Assembly: GCF_040529185.1 (NCBI RefSeq)
Contig: NZ_CP159510.1
Span: forward strand, 1,922,001-1,986,000
Direction of reading: 5' to 3'
Source: Sporolactobacillus sp. Y61
GTDB taxonomy: Bacteria > Bacillota > Bacilli > Bacillales > Sporolactobacillaceae
Length of the DNA stretch: 64,000 bases
Within the stretch, counting starts at the first letter, position 1. Each line of letters begins with the position of its first letter. Positions 54,914 to 63,985 of this stretch are shown here, in pieces. The notes below the pieces were generated by a model. The model was not told where the DNA came from. It ran no database searches and was given only the letters and a program-made list of their open reading frames with translations. The position numbers and the translations under genes are program-made.

Positions 54914-55656
54914 TTGAAAATTACACATCTGTCTTACCATTACCCAAAGAGTAAAAAAAATCTGTTTCATGATCTGTCAATGGAAATTTTACCGGGCCGG
55001 ATGAACATCCTGATTGGGATGAACGGAGAGGGGAAAACGACACTTTTTGACATCCTGGCCGGTCTGATTGACACGGATGCACAGATCGAACATCCGGTTC
55101 CGGCTCATGAAGTCCTTTATCAGATTCAGGGTGTTCCTGTTTTAAGCACCATCCGGGGAAAGATCTGGCTGAACTGATTCTTTGCTCCAGCGGTCAGTAT
55201 GGTCACAAAGACCTGTCTCCGTGCCTGTTTTCCGGAGAATTGGGCCATGACGAAGACGCATTAGGGAAGATAACTTATATATGGAACACGCAGTATGGAA
55301 AAATGTCGCCGGGCGAGAGACGCTGGTTTACGATCCTGCTTTATTGTCTGCTGGATAAGCAGCTTTACCTTTTTGATGAACCGACAGCCGGAGTGGACCC
55401 GTATTCAGCTCAGCAGATTATTGCAGGCATCAGACATCTTCAGGAACGTAAAGGGAAGACCGTTCTTTATACCACCCACCGAATTGAGGATCTCAGATAC
55501 TTTCCCTGTTATCAGATCCATGTCCTGCATCATGGAAAAATTGTGCTGAGTGCCGGGGAACAGGACTGGGTATCGGAATCCAGGGGGAAACACATGCCCT
55601 TTCTAAATAACCTTGTAGATTCATTACCACATGCTGAAGAAAAGTATGGTGATTGA
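54914..55656 (+). pseudogene. ABC transporter ATP-binding subunit, frameshifted
   Basis: The first frame has the Walker A GMNGEGKTTL (about residue 38) and stops after VLSTIRGKIWL; the shifted frame continues DLAELILCSSGQYG and holds the signature MSPGERR and Walker B LYLFDEPTAGVDP, then the H-loop TTHRIED. One more A in the GGAAAG at 55158-55163 restores a ~247-residue ATPase. TTG 54914 has GAGGTG upstream and overlaps with the spacing to the permease gene. Since the defect is a lost A after GGGG, as in cydA, a sequencing error is likely. Confidence 0.82.
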
Positions 55657-55781
55657 CGTTTTTTTGCTGGCGTACAAAATGAAATGAGATCAGTTCATCA
55701 TCTGAGGTCTGACGACTTATTTACAGCGTCATCTATCCCGGTATGATGAGGAAAAGAATGTAAGAAGAAAGGAGGTTTTTA

Positions 55782-56897
55782 ATGAACCTGTTCCCAAAAT
55801 CAACCGGCCCATATCCTTATGTCTGGCTGCTCCTGTGGTTCCCACAGTTCTTTTTCAATGTTCTGCAGGCAGACGGATATGCAGTAAAGATAACAGGTGT
55901 GGTCTGCGGATTAATTCTGATGTTTGTATTCAGACAGATGTATTGGGCGGCAAACTGGAATCTGGTGCTTTATTTTTACATGGGCATCATTGCGGTGAGT
56001 CTCGTTGCCATGATTATCGACCCGGTCATGTTATTTTACAGCATTCTGCCGGTTCTGCTGCTGGCTTATGCGGATAAGAGCAATCAACTTGCAGCCGGAC
56101 TTTCCGGGCTTGTTCTGGCTTTTATCGCTGTTTCATGGCTCCATTCAGGCAGTCTTTCGTTTTTCTTCCCTTCTTATATTTTTTTCCTGTTAATCATTGA
56201 GTTAACAGTGGCTGTAGCGGTTTTTCTATATGAACGAACGAAGAAGCTGCATCATCAGCTCAATGATGCGAATGAACAGATTATTGCCCTGACCCGTGAA
56301 CAGGAACGCAGCCGCTTCGCCCGGGATCTGCATGATACACTGGGTCATACGTTGACAATGATTATTATGAAAAGCGAGCTGGCGTTTCGATTTATTGAAA
56401 AAGATGGACAAAAGGCAAAAAAAGAAATAGAGGAAATGGAGCACATTGCGCGGGAAGCCCTGCGTCAGACCCGTGACCTGGTCTCCGGTACCAGAAATCG
56501 GTCACTGACCGAAGAATTAAATGAGGCAAAGCGGATTTTAATTGAAAAGGGAATTGATGTGCTCATGAAGTTTCCTGATCATTGGCCGCTCCTGCCCCAT
56601 CAGGATGAAACGATGATCGCTCTTGTCCTTCGTGAAGCGGTGACCAATATTGTCCGGCACAGTGCGGCCGCTCATTGTGAGCTTAACAGTCACCTGAGTC
56701 AACAAAACCTGATCATTGATATTACGGACGACGGGAAGGGGATAAAAGACAGTGCTGCGGCAGGAAGCGGGCTGCAGACCATGCAGGAAAGGATGAAGCT
56801 GGCCGGCGGGACGGTCGTTTTTATACCGAAGTCAAAGGGGACGACCGTTCGACTGTCGTTACCCCTGCCGCCTAAAAGGGAGAGTGAAGGCGCTTGA
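55782..56897 (+). CDS. DesK-type sensor histidine kinase
   Basis: A 371-residue kinase: five or six N-terminal transmembrane segments (about 15-150), a short coiled coil, the HisKA_3 dimerisation helix with His184 (RDLHDTLGH) and an ATPase domain with LREAVTNIVRHS (N box) and DDGKGI (G1 box). This is the DesK/LiaS/NarX branch, where the signal is often membrane or cell-envelope state. Its stop overlaps the regulator start (TTGA). The upstream ABC transporter may be its target or its signal source. Confidence 0.88.
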   Translation: MNLFPKSTGPYPYVWLLLWFPQFFFNVLQADGYAVKITGVVCGLILMFVFRQMYWAANWNLVLYFYMGIIAVSLVAMIIDPVMLFYSILPVLLLAYADKSNQLAAGLSGLVLAFIAVSWLHSGSLSFFFPSYIFFLLIIELTVAVAVFLYERTKKLHHQLNDANEQIIALTREQERSRFARDLHDTLGHTLTMIIMKSELAFRFIEKDGQKAKKEIEEMEHIAREALRQTRDLVSGTRNRSLTEELNEAKRILIEKGIDVLMKFPDHWPLLPHQDETMIALVLREAVTNIVRHSAAAHCELNSHLSQQNLIIDITDDGKGIKDSAAAGSGLQTMQERMKLAGGTVVFIPKSKGTTVRLSLPLPPKRESEGA

Positions 56898-57495
56898 GAG
56901 TGGTGATCGCCGAAGACCAGGGCATGCTGCGTGGTGCACTGGCACAATTACTTGAAATGGAAGCGGATATTGAGGTGACAGGTGAAGCGCTGGATGGACA
57001 CGAAGCACTGGACCTTGTGATCCGCCAGAAGCCGGATCTTCTGATTGCAGACATAGAGATGCCTGGCATGTCGGGTCTTGACGTGGCTGAACAGCTGAAA
57101 AAGCAACAGGAGTCATGTAAAGTCGTTATTGTGACGACCTTTGCCCGGCCGGGTTACCTCGAGCGGGCTATGAAGGCCGGTGTATCAGGATATATATTAA
57201 AAGATGAGCCCATTGATCAGTTGATTGCCCATCTGCGCCGGATTATGGAGGGCAGCAGCTATATCAGTCCTGAACTGGCGAAAACACTGTTTTTCTCCAG
57301 TGAGAATCCATTATCGGGGCGGGAAGTGGGTGTGCTCCGGGAAGCAAAAGCGGGCCGGGATACCCGTCAGATTTCTGAAAGGCTGCATCTGTCCGGGGTA
57401 CGGTGCGAAACTATCTGTCAACAGCCATTCAGAAATTGGATGTCCGCACCCGTCAGGAAGCTGTGCAGAAAGCTACCAATAAAGGCTGGATCTGA
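56894..57495 (+). pseudogene. DesR/NarL-type response regulator, frameshifted near the HTH
   Basis: The receiver domain has Asp53 (LLIADIEMPG) and VVIVTTFARPGYLERAMKAGVSGYILK; the LuxR-type HTH begins PLSGREVGVLR. After QISERLHLS the frame is lost at TCCGGGG (57392-57398); in the next frame it continues GTVRNYLSTAIQKLDVRTRQ and ends KGWI. One more base at the G/C run restores a ~200-residue regulator. The family is that of DesR. The defect is of the same type as in cydA, so a sequencing error is likely. Confidence 0.85.
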
Positions 57496-57645
57496 TCCGA
57501 TCAGGAGGGCTATTTATTCTGTCGAATGAAACAAAGAATCTTCTGCCAAACTAGTGCCGCCTCGACAAAAAAGACCCGTTCAGCATTTTCCGAAAATGTG
57601 TGAAAATAGAGGTACATCAATCATGCGAAGGGAAGTGCGGCAGCT

Positions 57646-57912
57646 GTGCGGAACATGATCTCATTTAAATTCAATCCATCGAAACTCAAATTGAACAAGT
57701 TTATTGATTTTTACGGCTATTGTACCCAGTGGAATCAGAATATCTATATTTATGGAAAATCAGAAGCTCACAAGATCCATCGACTGTCGGAACTTTTATC
57801 GTTTATTCTGTTTCATCATGATGATGAGTGTCTGATTGTTATTGAGGGCAGCGGGATCAGTGAAACGAAGGATTACATCTCAAAACACATGGAAGGCATC
57901 CAGTCAGCATAA
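57646..57912 (+). CDS. small protein with an HPr-like layout
   Basis: An 88-residue protein: FNPSKLKLNKFIDFYGYCTQ, then NIYIYGKSEAHKIHRLSELLSF, then DECLIVIEGSGISETKDYISKHM. The strand-helix order resembles HPr-like proteins, but no phosphorylatable His motif is obvious, so this is only a fold impression. The start is GTG 57646 with GGGAAG 10 nt upstream, or ATG 57655 without a clear site. It lies between the two-component genes and a frameshifted small gene. Role unknown. Confidence 0.45.
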   Translation: MRNMISFKFNPSKLKLNKFIDFYGYCTQWNQNIYIYGKSEAHKIHRLSELLSFILFHHDDECLIVIEGSGISETKDYISKHMEGIQSA

Positions 57913-57991
57913 AAGACTTTTTACCGGGAAATGGCTTATAACATGTCGTAAAGTTATAGTATCCTTTCCCTTTGAAAGGGCAGGAGTAAAG

Positions 57992-58271
57992 ATGACAGCG
58001 GCGAACCGATGCTGTCGCTTATTAAATGGGTGAACGATTACGTTGTGCCTTTCTTAAAGTATGCATATGGGCGGGGGCTGAGAACCCGGATTCATTCAAA
58101 TCTAAGCGTTATGCACGGATTCTTCCCTGCCTGGAGGTCCTTTACATTTCATTTTATTATGGGAGTTTTGAGGATTCCCCAGACATCGGATTTGTCGTTA
58201 TGGAGAAGAAACCCCGCCTGTCCGTTCTCTCGATTCTGCTGTCAGGTGTCTTGGTCCTGATGTTCTGGTGA
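57992..58271 (+). pseudogene. small membrane-anchored protein gene with two apparent frameshifts
   Basis: ATG 57992 has CAGGAGT upstream and reads MTAANR; one extra base near 58005 leads into MLSLIKWVNDYVVPFLKYAYG, and one extra G in GGGGG (58073-58077) leads into AENPDSFKSKRYARILPCLE and a C-terminal membrane segment LSVLSILLSGVLVLMFW. Together this gives a ~93-residue protein. Both defects are single missing bases. I do not recognise the family. Confidence 0.5.
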
Positions 58272-58343
58272 AAAACACGTATGATCACTATACTGGTTTT
58301 GGAAAAAGAAAATCAAAGATCGCTTAACTTCCTGATCATCATG

Positions 58344-58384
58344 AACAGTGACGGAGTCATGGGAATCATGACTCCGTCACTGTT
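58344..58384. other. perfect 18-bp inverted repeat
   Basis: AACAGTGACGGAGTCATG and its exact complement flank a 5-nt loop (GGAAT), 45 nt after the TetR gene end. No T run follows on either strand, so it is not a classical terminator, though it lies where one is expected. Confidence 0.7.
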
Positions 58385-58428
58385 GTCAGGGCAACTCAGG
58401 CTCTGGCCGGTGCCGGAGGTTTGGTTTT

Positions 58429-59040
58429 CTAATCCAGACCGAGAGCTTTCTCCAGATACATTTTCAGACTTCTGATCTGTTCGCTGACACCCACGGTATG
58501 CTTATTGAGCAGCGTCGCTTCAAGCACAATCCCATCGTTGACATTCATCACAAACCGGTTAATCGCGTCAATTGGCTGTACCGGTTTGAATTCACCCCGC
58601 TTGACTCCTTCTTCAAAGATACGGCGGAAGATCTTCTTCCCGGTCAGGTAACGTCGCCTCAGATATTCTTTTCTTTGCCTGTTTCTCCATCCGGTGACAA
58701 AATATTCATAAATGACAATCGAAAAGGGTTGCGTGTTCTCTTCCTCAAGATTTTTAAAATATATCTGGAGAATATCCCACATTTTCTCATGACGTCTGAT
58801 CAGGGAGTCAATATATTCTTTGAATTCAACGGAGTTTTGATCCAGCAAAGCCTGCATCATCGCTTCTGTGCTGGGAAAATACTGATAGACGCCGCCGCGG
58901 CTCATCCCGGATTCTTCAACGACATCCTGCATCGTAGTCGGCTCAAAGCCCTTACGGCAAAATACAGTTTTTGCAGCCTGGAGAATCTGCGCCTTTCTCC
59001 GGGCAACATGTTCTTCGGATACTTTAGGCAATCTGCTCAC
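58429..59040 (-). CDS. TetR-family regulator
   Basis: A 203-residue TetR-family repressor. The HTH region lies at about 27-60 (TTMQDVVEESGMSRGGVYQYFPS); the C-terminal part is the ligand and dimer domain. It is 33 nt downstream of the MFS gene remnants on the same strand, so it was probably co-transcribed with the efflux gene from the promoter at 62.1 kb, where a palindrome TGTCG-N10-CGACA overlaps the -10. The operon is now split by an insertion sequence, so its expression may depend on read-through. Confidence 0.85.
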   Translation of the reverse strand: MSRLPKVSEEHVARRKAQILQAAKTVFCRKGFEPTTMQDVVEESGMSRGGVYQYFPSTEAMMQALLDQNSVEFKEYIDSLIRRHEKMWDILQIYFKNLEEENTQPFSIVIYEYFVTGWRNRQRKEYLRRRYLTGKKIFRRIFEEGVKRGEFKPVQPIDAINRFVMNVNDGIVLEATLLNKHTVGVSEQIRSLKMYLEKALGLD

Positions 59041-59072
59041 CTCGTTAACAGCTAGTCAAAGTATAGCATGTT

Positions 59073-59429
59073 TCATTCCGCTTTTGCAGAAATGGTGTAT
59101 GCTCCGGTTCCCAGCTGATCAGCAGGCGGCATGTGGCGAAGTATTTTCTGGGAAAACCAGTAGATGGACAGAAACAGGAAAGACAGACCCAGACCGGTAA
59201 ACACGGGAGTCACGCCCCAAAGATACGCACTCTGTCCTCCTGCAAGCGACCCCAGCGGCATCGCGCAGGAACCGGCACTGATGATGATCGTATAAACCTG
59301 TGCGAGCTGGTCCCCGGGTACGGCTTTTTGCATGGCTGTGACAAAGAGAATGTTGGTCACACCGATTGCGGGGAAGCTCGCTGCGTACAGCGCCAGAGAA
59401 ATGATCGTATTACCTCCTGAATTATTCAT
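59073..59429 (-). pseudogene. C-terminal fragment of an MFS efflux transporter
   Basis: About 115 residues with three or four transmembrane segments (ISLALYAASFPAIGVTNILF, SAGSCAMPLGSLAGG, a last helix near GLGLSFLFLSIYWF). This fits the last third of the MFS protein whose first two thirds lie at 61.1-62.0 kb. The two pieces flank the IS1380 element. The start is not real: translation should have come from the upstream part. The gene is broken by the insertion. Confidence 0.82.
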
Positions 59430-59462
59430 AGCAGCTTATTTTCTATGGTTTAGGTGGTAATT

Positions 59463-61080
59463 TCGCAAAGGATTTTACAGATTTTTACTAAGCGAACAAC
59501 TTAACGATGATTTTGAATGCCTGTTGGCCCGCATGGAACATGCGGACAGCCATTTTCTCGTTTTCAGGGCAGACGAATCCCGTCGTTTCCAACAGAAATT
59601 CTGAATTTTTTAAGATTGATGGTCTGGACACTATGCCAATGCCGGCAACCGATGGATTTGATCCAGCGTCTGCCGGAAGACCTTTTGGTAAAGACAGTGA
59701 CTGCAGAGTCGGAAAATGAGCGAACGGCCGGAATGAACGAGCCTGCCGGCAATCTTGATCAGGCGAAGGCGCACAGTATCCATACAAAGCCGCTTCTTTT
59801 TAGCGGATTTCGGCAGACAGAGCAGGCGAAACCCGGCTTCAATATTGCTTGCCAGCATACGAATCTGCAGTTTCACCGCGTTGGCTTCAAAACGGGTGCT
59901 GCTCAGCTGATCAAAGGCAAAACCGTTCTTGCCTTCCTTGATCAGGTTTTCCATCGTGCCCCGGTTTTGATAGAATTTAATGACGCGTTTAGCGGGAAGG
60001 CTCATATTCGTGACAATAAAGGTCGGCTGGAAAAAGAGCTCACCTTCCGGGCGCTCCAGTTTCACAACAACTCGCCGGGCCTGATCCCAGGAAGCCGCCT
60101 GGTACTGAAATTCACGATAAAACACGACTGAAGAACCGACTGGCATGGCGTGCTTTTTCTGACGGGCTTCCACAAGCCGCTGTGCTTTTTCAGCCAACCG
60201 GGGGTTGGCCTTCAAACGGATGGCGTAAAAAACCTCTTTTTCCTCACACAAGCTGTACAGCCCGGGAACGGCGAAGCCACTGTCTCCCCGGACGGCCAGA
60301 TCCTGTCCGGGATTGAGCGAGCGATAGTGTGCCAGCACCGGACGGATAAAATCGACGACACCACGGGAGGTGTAGACATTGCCGGAACGTAGTTCGGCTT
60401 TCAGGCAGTAGCCGGTCAGCGAGTCAAACAGGAGAAGCGGATGGTAGCCGGTGTCCTGGTAATGGGCATTGTAGGCCGTCCCTTCCTGATGCCCGGCGGT
60501 CTCAAAATTGGCTGAATCCACGTCAAGCACTACCTGCTGACTGGGCCTGAGGGCATAGAGTCGATCCAGGTAAGCTTGATTGACGGCTTCCAGCGATTGA
60601 ACGGTGTCGGCATCCACGCGTTGATTAAAGCGGGACAGCCGCGGTTGGGAAGCCAGGTGCTTCTTCTCAAGCAGGGTCGTGAATATGGGATCTGTTCCCA
60701 ACTCATCGGCCTGGTCGTCGGTGTGATAGCCAGCCAGGTGCTGATAGATTTTCTGAATCACCACCTTTGGGTTGGTGTGCCTGGCATGAGTGACCGGATC
60801 GTTCACGTACAGTTTTTCCTGGATCAACTCACTGAGGCCAGTCTTTTCATCGAATTCTCGATAAAGTAATAAGCCGGAATCAGAAGAAAGCGCGCCGCCT
60901 GAGAAACTGGCCTTAATCTTTTTATTGAAGTGGAACGTTGATTCCTTTACACTGGACATATGAGGAGCCCCCTGTATGTTTGGTTTCGCTTAACTTAATC
61001 ATACAAGGAATGAGCTCCTTTTTCATTTCCTTTTTTCACTTTTCAGGTGAAAAGTGAAAATCGCTGTAAACCTTGGTGGC
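59463..61080 (-). mobile_element. IS1380-family insertion sequence (~1.6 kb)
   Basis: The element carries one complete transposase gene. Imperfect terminal inverted repeats of about 24 bp are seen: plus strand GCAAAGGATTTTACAG at 59465-59480 and, inverted, CCAAGGTTTACAGCG ending at 61076. The length fits IS1380 elements. No clear target duplication could be read, and the flanking MFS sequence does not join simply, so the ends are approximate and a small deletion may have accompanied insertion. Confidence 0.75.
59631..60959 (-). CDS. IS1380-family transposase
   Basis: A 442-residue DDE transposase. The N-terminal part (FHFNKKIKASFSGGALSSDS) and the TNPKVVIQKIYQHLAGYHTDDQ block are typical of IS1380. 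The catalytic residues lie in VVLDVDSANFET (D), LAVRGDSGF (D) and NRGTMENLIKEGKNGF (E). The frame is intact, so the copy could be active. It inserted into the MFS gene, in the same orientation as that gene. Confidence 0.92.
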   Translation of the reverse strand: MSSVKESTFHFNKKIKASFSGGALSSDSGLLLYREFDEKTGLSELIQEKLYVNDPVTHARHTNPKVVIQKIYQHLAGYHTDDQADELGTDPIFTTLLEKKHLASQPRLSRFNQRVDADTVQSLEAVNQAYLDRLYALRPSQQVVLDVDSANFETAGHQEGTAYNAHYQDTGYHPLLLFDSLTGYCLKAELRSGNVYTSRGVVDFIRPVLAHYRSLNPGQDLAVRGDSGFAVPGLYSLCEEKEVFYAIRLKANPRLAEKAQRLVEARQKKHAMPVGSSVVFYREFQYQAASWDQARRVVVKLERPEGELFFQPTFIVTNMSLPAKRVIKFYQNRGTMENLIKEGKNGFAFDQLSSTRFEANAVKLQIRMLASNIEAGFRLLCLPKSAKKKRLCMDTVRLRLIKIAGRLVHSGRSLIFRLCSHCLYQKVFRQTLDQIHRLPALA

Positions 61081-61109
61081 TCAACGACAAGTAAAGTTCA
61101 TACCGCGGG

Positions 61110-62036
61110 CCATGAATATTCTAGGTTACCTGTAAAATAGGAAAAAAGCCAAACGATGCCGCTGATGAAAAAACTGCCGGCAGTCAGTTTCCCCAGCGGT
61201 ATATTTTTCAATACTGGTGCCAGTGCGGCACCTGCAAGCATACCCAGTGTTTCAGCCGACTGATAAAAGCCAAACCACTGAGCACCTCCGCGTCCTTCTG
61301 CATAGGCCGGAAGGACAGCGTTCAGCATCCCGAACAGCATGTTGGCGATTATTGTTGCAGGAATAAACCTGGAAATAAAAGATTGCCGGACACTTGTCAG
61401 TCCGCTGACAAGAGAGCGGGTATAATCACTTAGCATATCTTTCAGCGTCTTTTTATCCGAATCTTCATGACGGATCACTCGAGGGTCGATGCGGATCAGA
61501 AAAAAGCATGCCGCGCTGCACACATTGAACAGAACCGAAAACAGATACAGATGCAGCGGGTTAAAGTAGACCAGCATAGCTCCCACAAGTGCGGTAAAAA
61601 CGATCTGCAGTGTCTGATAGGTGATATTCATCAGAGCGTTTGCGGATGAAAGTTTTTGAGATGCAACAAACCGGGGAATGAGCGTCATCTCTGCAGGATT
61701 GCTGAACAGGGACAGAATCGCGACGACCGGCGTGAAGACAATGAAAGCCAGGACATGATGCCAGACGGTCATATATAGCGAAAAAGCAGCGATGACGGTC
61801 ATTATCTGACCGGCTTCGGTTGCGATCAGCAGTTTTTTCTTATCAAATTTTTCAATCAGTGGGCCAGCCAGAAACTGAAGCATCATCGGCGTCAGAACCA
61901 GAAAACCGGTGATTCCGGTATAGAGCGTGTTTCCGGTTATATGATAAATCAACCAGATCAGTGAGACATTGTAAAAGCAGTCTCCGACATTACTGAAAAT
62001 CCGACCGCTCAGGAGTTTCCAAAAATTCAAGGTCAT
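61110..62036 (-). pseudogene. N-terminal part of the MFS efflux transporter, interrupted by IS1380
   Basis: About 309 residues covering eight or nine transmembrane segments, starting LNFWKLLSGRIFSNVGDCFY, with the loop EKFDKKKLLIATEAGQ and ending in the IS flank after FSYFTGN. The family is the macrolide-efflux-type MFS (12 segments). The missing C-terminal third is at 59.07-59.43 kb. A good promoter and operator precede the gene. Confidence 0.85.
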
Positions 62037-62071
62037 ACGCCATCATCCCCGGAATATTAAAATGACAACCA

Positions 62072-62107
62072 TGTCGTTATTATAAGCGACACTCACGTCT
62101 CTTTCAA
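62072..62107 (-). promoter_or_regulatory. promoter and candidate TetR operator of the MFS-tetR operon
   Basis: On the minus strand TTGAAA and TATAAT are 17 nt apart (62107 to 62079). A palindrome TGTCG-N10-CGACA (62072-62091) covers the -10, the usual place for TetR-type operators. Confidence 0.65.
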
Positions 62108-62261
62108 CCTTTTTCTTGAAAATGGAAGATACATGTATACGAAAGATAAAGAATAACAAAAAATATTGTAAATCCTCAGTGTTCTGCTAAAATGAAATTT
62201 GGGCGCTTTTTTGGAAGGGCCGGATAGAAGCCTGAGTGTTTTATGATCGGAGGTGGATTTA

Positions 62262-62882
62262 ATGCATTTTTTGTCGAAAAATGATAAGTTTTTGAATATG
62301 TTGTCGTTGATTTCGCTCAATCTTGAAGAAGCCGGGCGTTTTTTTTCGGAATCGAAAATCACGAATAAAGAGGATCTGCATGTCTTTTCAAAGAAAATGA
62401 AGAGTTTCGAACGGAAAGGGGATTCATATGTTCATGAACTGATCATTTCTCTGAATAAAACCTTTGTGACTCCGCTTGCACGCGAAGATATTCTCGAACT
62501 TGCGATGAAGATGGATGATGTTCTCGATGGCTTTGAAGAGTGGTCCCTGCGGGTTGAGATTTATGGACTGACGCATGCCGACGAATTTATGGTGACTTTC
62601 GTCAATTATTTATATGAATCATCTAAGGAAATTGCCCAGGCCATTACGATGCTGAGCAATAAGAAGATTGCCAATATCCGGGAAAACGTGATCAAAATTA
62701 ATGAATACGAGACTGAATGTGATGATCTGCTTGCCAAATGCATCACCAATTTATTTAAGATCGAGAAAGACGCAATCAAAATTATTAAATATAAAGAACT
62801 GTATGAGATGCTGGAGAGTGTAGCGGACAGCTGTGAGGATGTGGCTGATACACTTGAGTCCATTCTCATGAGAAATGCCTGA
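62262..62882 (+). CDS. DUF47-family phosphate transport accessory protein
   Basis: A 206-residue helical protein of the DUF47/PhoU-like family, with ERKGDSYVHELIISLNKTFVTP and REDILELAMKMDDVLDGFE, the conserved block. DUF47 genes are almost always next to pit and are thought to control low-affinity phosphate uptake. ATG 62262 has GGAGGTGG 6-7 nt upstream; a GTG 9 nt earlier lies inside that site. The pit gene follows after 40 nt. Confidence 0.9.
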   Translation: MHFLSKNDKFLNMLSLISLNLEEAGRFFSESKITNKEDLHVFSKKMKSFERKGDSYVHELIISLNKTFVTPLAREDILELAMKMDDVLDGFEEWSLRVEIYGLTHADEFMVTFVNYLYESSKEIAQAITMLSNKKIANIRENVIKINEYETECDDLLAKCITNLFKIEKDAIKIIKYKELYEMLESVADSCEDVADTLESILMRNA

Positions 62883-62922
62883 GTAATGGACAACAGCTCT
62901 GATTCGGAAAGGATTTTTTGAA

Positions 62923-63930
62923 ATGGAAAGCCTGTTCGCGTTAATCCTGATGATTGTTTTTCTGGCGTTCGTGTTCGACTTTATTAATGGCTTTCATGAT
63001 ACAGCTAATACGATTGCAACCTCTGTATCAACACGTGCGCTCAGACCCCGGGCAGCAATTATTCTTGCGGGGACGATGAATTTTACCGGGGCGCTCACAT
63101 TCACCGGGGTGGCTCAGACGATCAGCAAGGGAATTATTGATCCATTTACGATTCAGGATGAAACGATTGGACTCATCGTCGTAATGGCCGCGCTTATTTC
63201 AGCGGTTATCTGGAATCTTGCAACATGGATCCTTGGTATACCGAGCAGCTCTTCACATGCGATCATTGGATCGCTCGCCGGGGCCGGGGTGTCTGCGATG
63301 GGTTTTGGTGCATTAAATTATACAGGATTTATTGATATCTTTGAGGCCCTGATTTTTTCACCTATTGCAGCGATTACGCTGGGCTTTATCATTATGAAAG
63401 TCTTCACCTTTGTCTTCCGCAATTTTTCACTTGTAAAAACCAATCGTCGTTTTCGCCTCTTCCAGGTATTTACTGCGGCACTTCAGTCTTTTGCTCATGG
63501 TACAAACGATGCGCAGAAGACGATGGGAATTATCACCATGGCGCTTGTTTCTTCACATTATCTTGATAAAGTGGAAATCCCGCTGTGGGTGAGAGTGACC
63601 TCAGGCGTTGCGATGGCAATGGGGAGGTCTGTTGGCGGGTGGCGTATTATCAAAACCGTTGGTACTAAAATAATGAAAATTGAACCGATTAATGGTGCGG
63701 CTGCAGATCTGTCCTCCGCCGCTATCATTTTTGGCTTTACCTCCATTCATTTTCCGGTCAGTACGACACATGTCATCACCTCATCCATCCTCGGTGTCGG
63801 GGCAGCTGAACGGGTTCGGGGAGTGAACTGGGGTGTTGCGATCAATATCATTATCACATGGGTGATTACCTTGCCTATGACGGCACTTCTTTCTTTCCTG
63901 ATTTTCCGGTTCTTAATCTGGATTTTGTGA
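62923..63930 (+). CDS. pit: PiT-family inorganic phosphate transporter
   Basis: A 335-residue membrane protein with about ten transmembrane segments and the two PiT signature repeats: FDFINGFHDTANTIATSVST near the N-terminus and FAHGTNDAQKTMGIITMAL in the middle. It mediates low-affinity phosphate (metal-phosphate) uptake driven by protons or sodium. It is probably co-transcribed with the DUF47 gene. No Pho box was seen upstream. Confidence 0.93.
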   Translation: MESLFALILMIVFLAFVFDFINGFHDTANTIATSVSTRALRPRAAIILAGTMNFTGALTFTGVAQTISKGIIDPFTIQDETIGLIVVMAALISAVIWNLATWILGIPSSSSHAIIGSLAGAGVSAMGFGALNYTGFIDIFEALIFSPIAAITLGFIIMKVFTFVFRNFSLVKTNRRFRLFQVFTAALQSFAHGTNDAQKTMGIITMALVSSHYLDKVEIPLWVRVTSGVAMAMGRSVGGWRIIKTVGTKIMKIEPINGAAADLSSAAIIFGFTSIHFPVSTTHVITSSILGVGAAERVRGVNWGVAINIIITWVITLPMTALLSFLIFRFLIWIL

Positions 63931-63971
63931 AGTAAGATACTGGGGGGCTTCCACTTGGGGGCAGGTAACAT

Positions 63972-63985
63972 TGACAACGTTTTCA
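63972..63985 (+). promoter_or_regulatory. possible cre (CcpA) site at the window edge
   Basis: TGACAACGTTTTCA matches the cre consensus TGWAANCGNTNWCA with one mismatch. It overlaps a TTGACA-like word and belongs to a gene beyond the window. Confidence 0.25.

Noticed and set aside
58498..59055. 185-residue open frame opposite tetR
   Set aside because: Shadow of the TetR gene, which has a clear HTH and family pattern on the other strand.
59517..60131. 204-residue open frame opposite the IS1380 transposase
   Set aside because: Antisense to a transposase with an intact DDE set; no independent support.
61081..61140. second inverted repeat (GCCATGAATATTC versus GCTATGAATAATTC) flanking the IS1380
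   Set aside because: A short partial match across the two outer flanks, probably chance because the core ATGAATA-TTC is nearly palindromic; the better inverted repeats are at 59465 and 61076.
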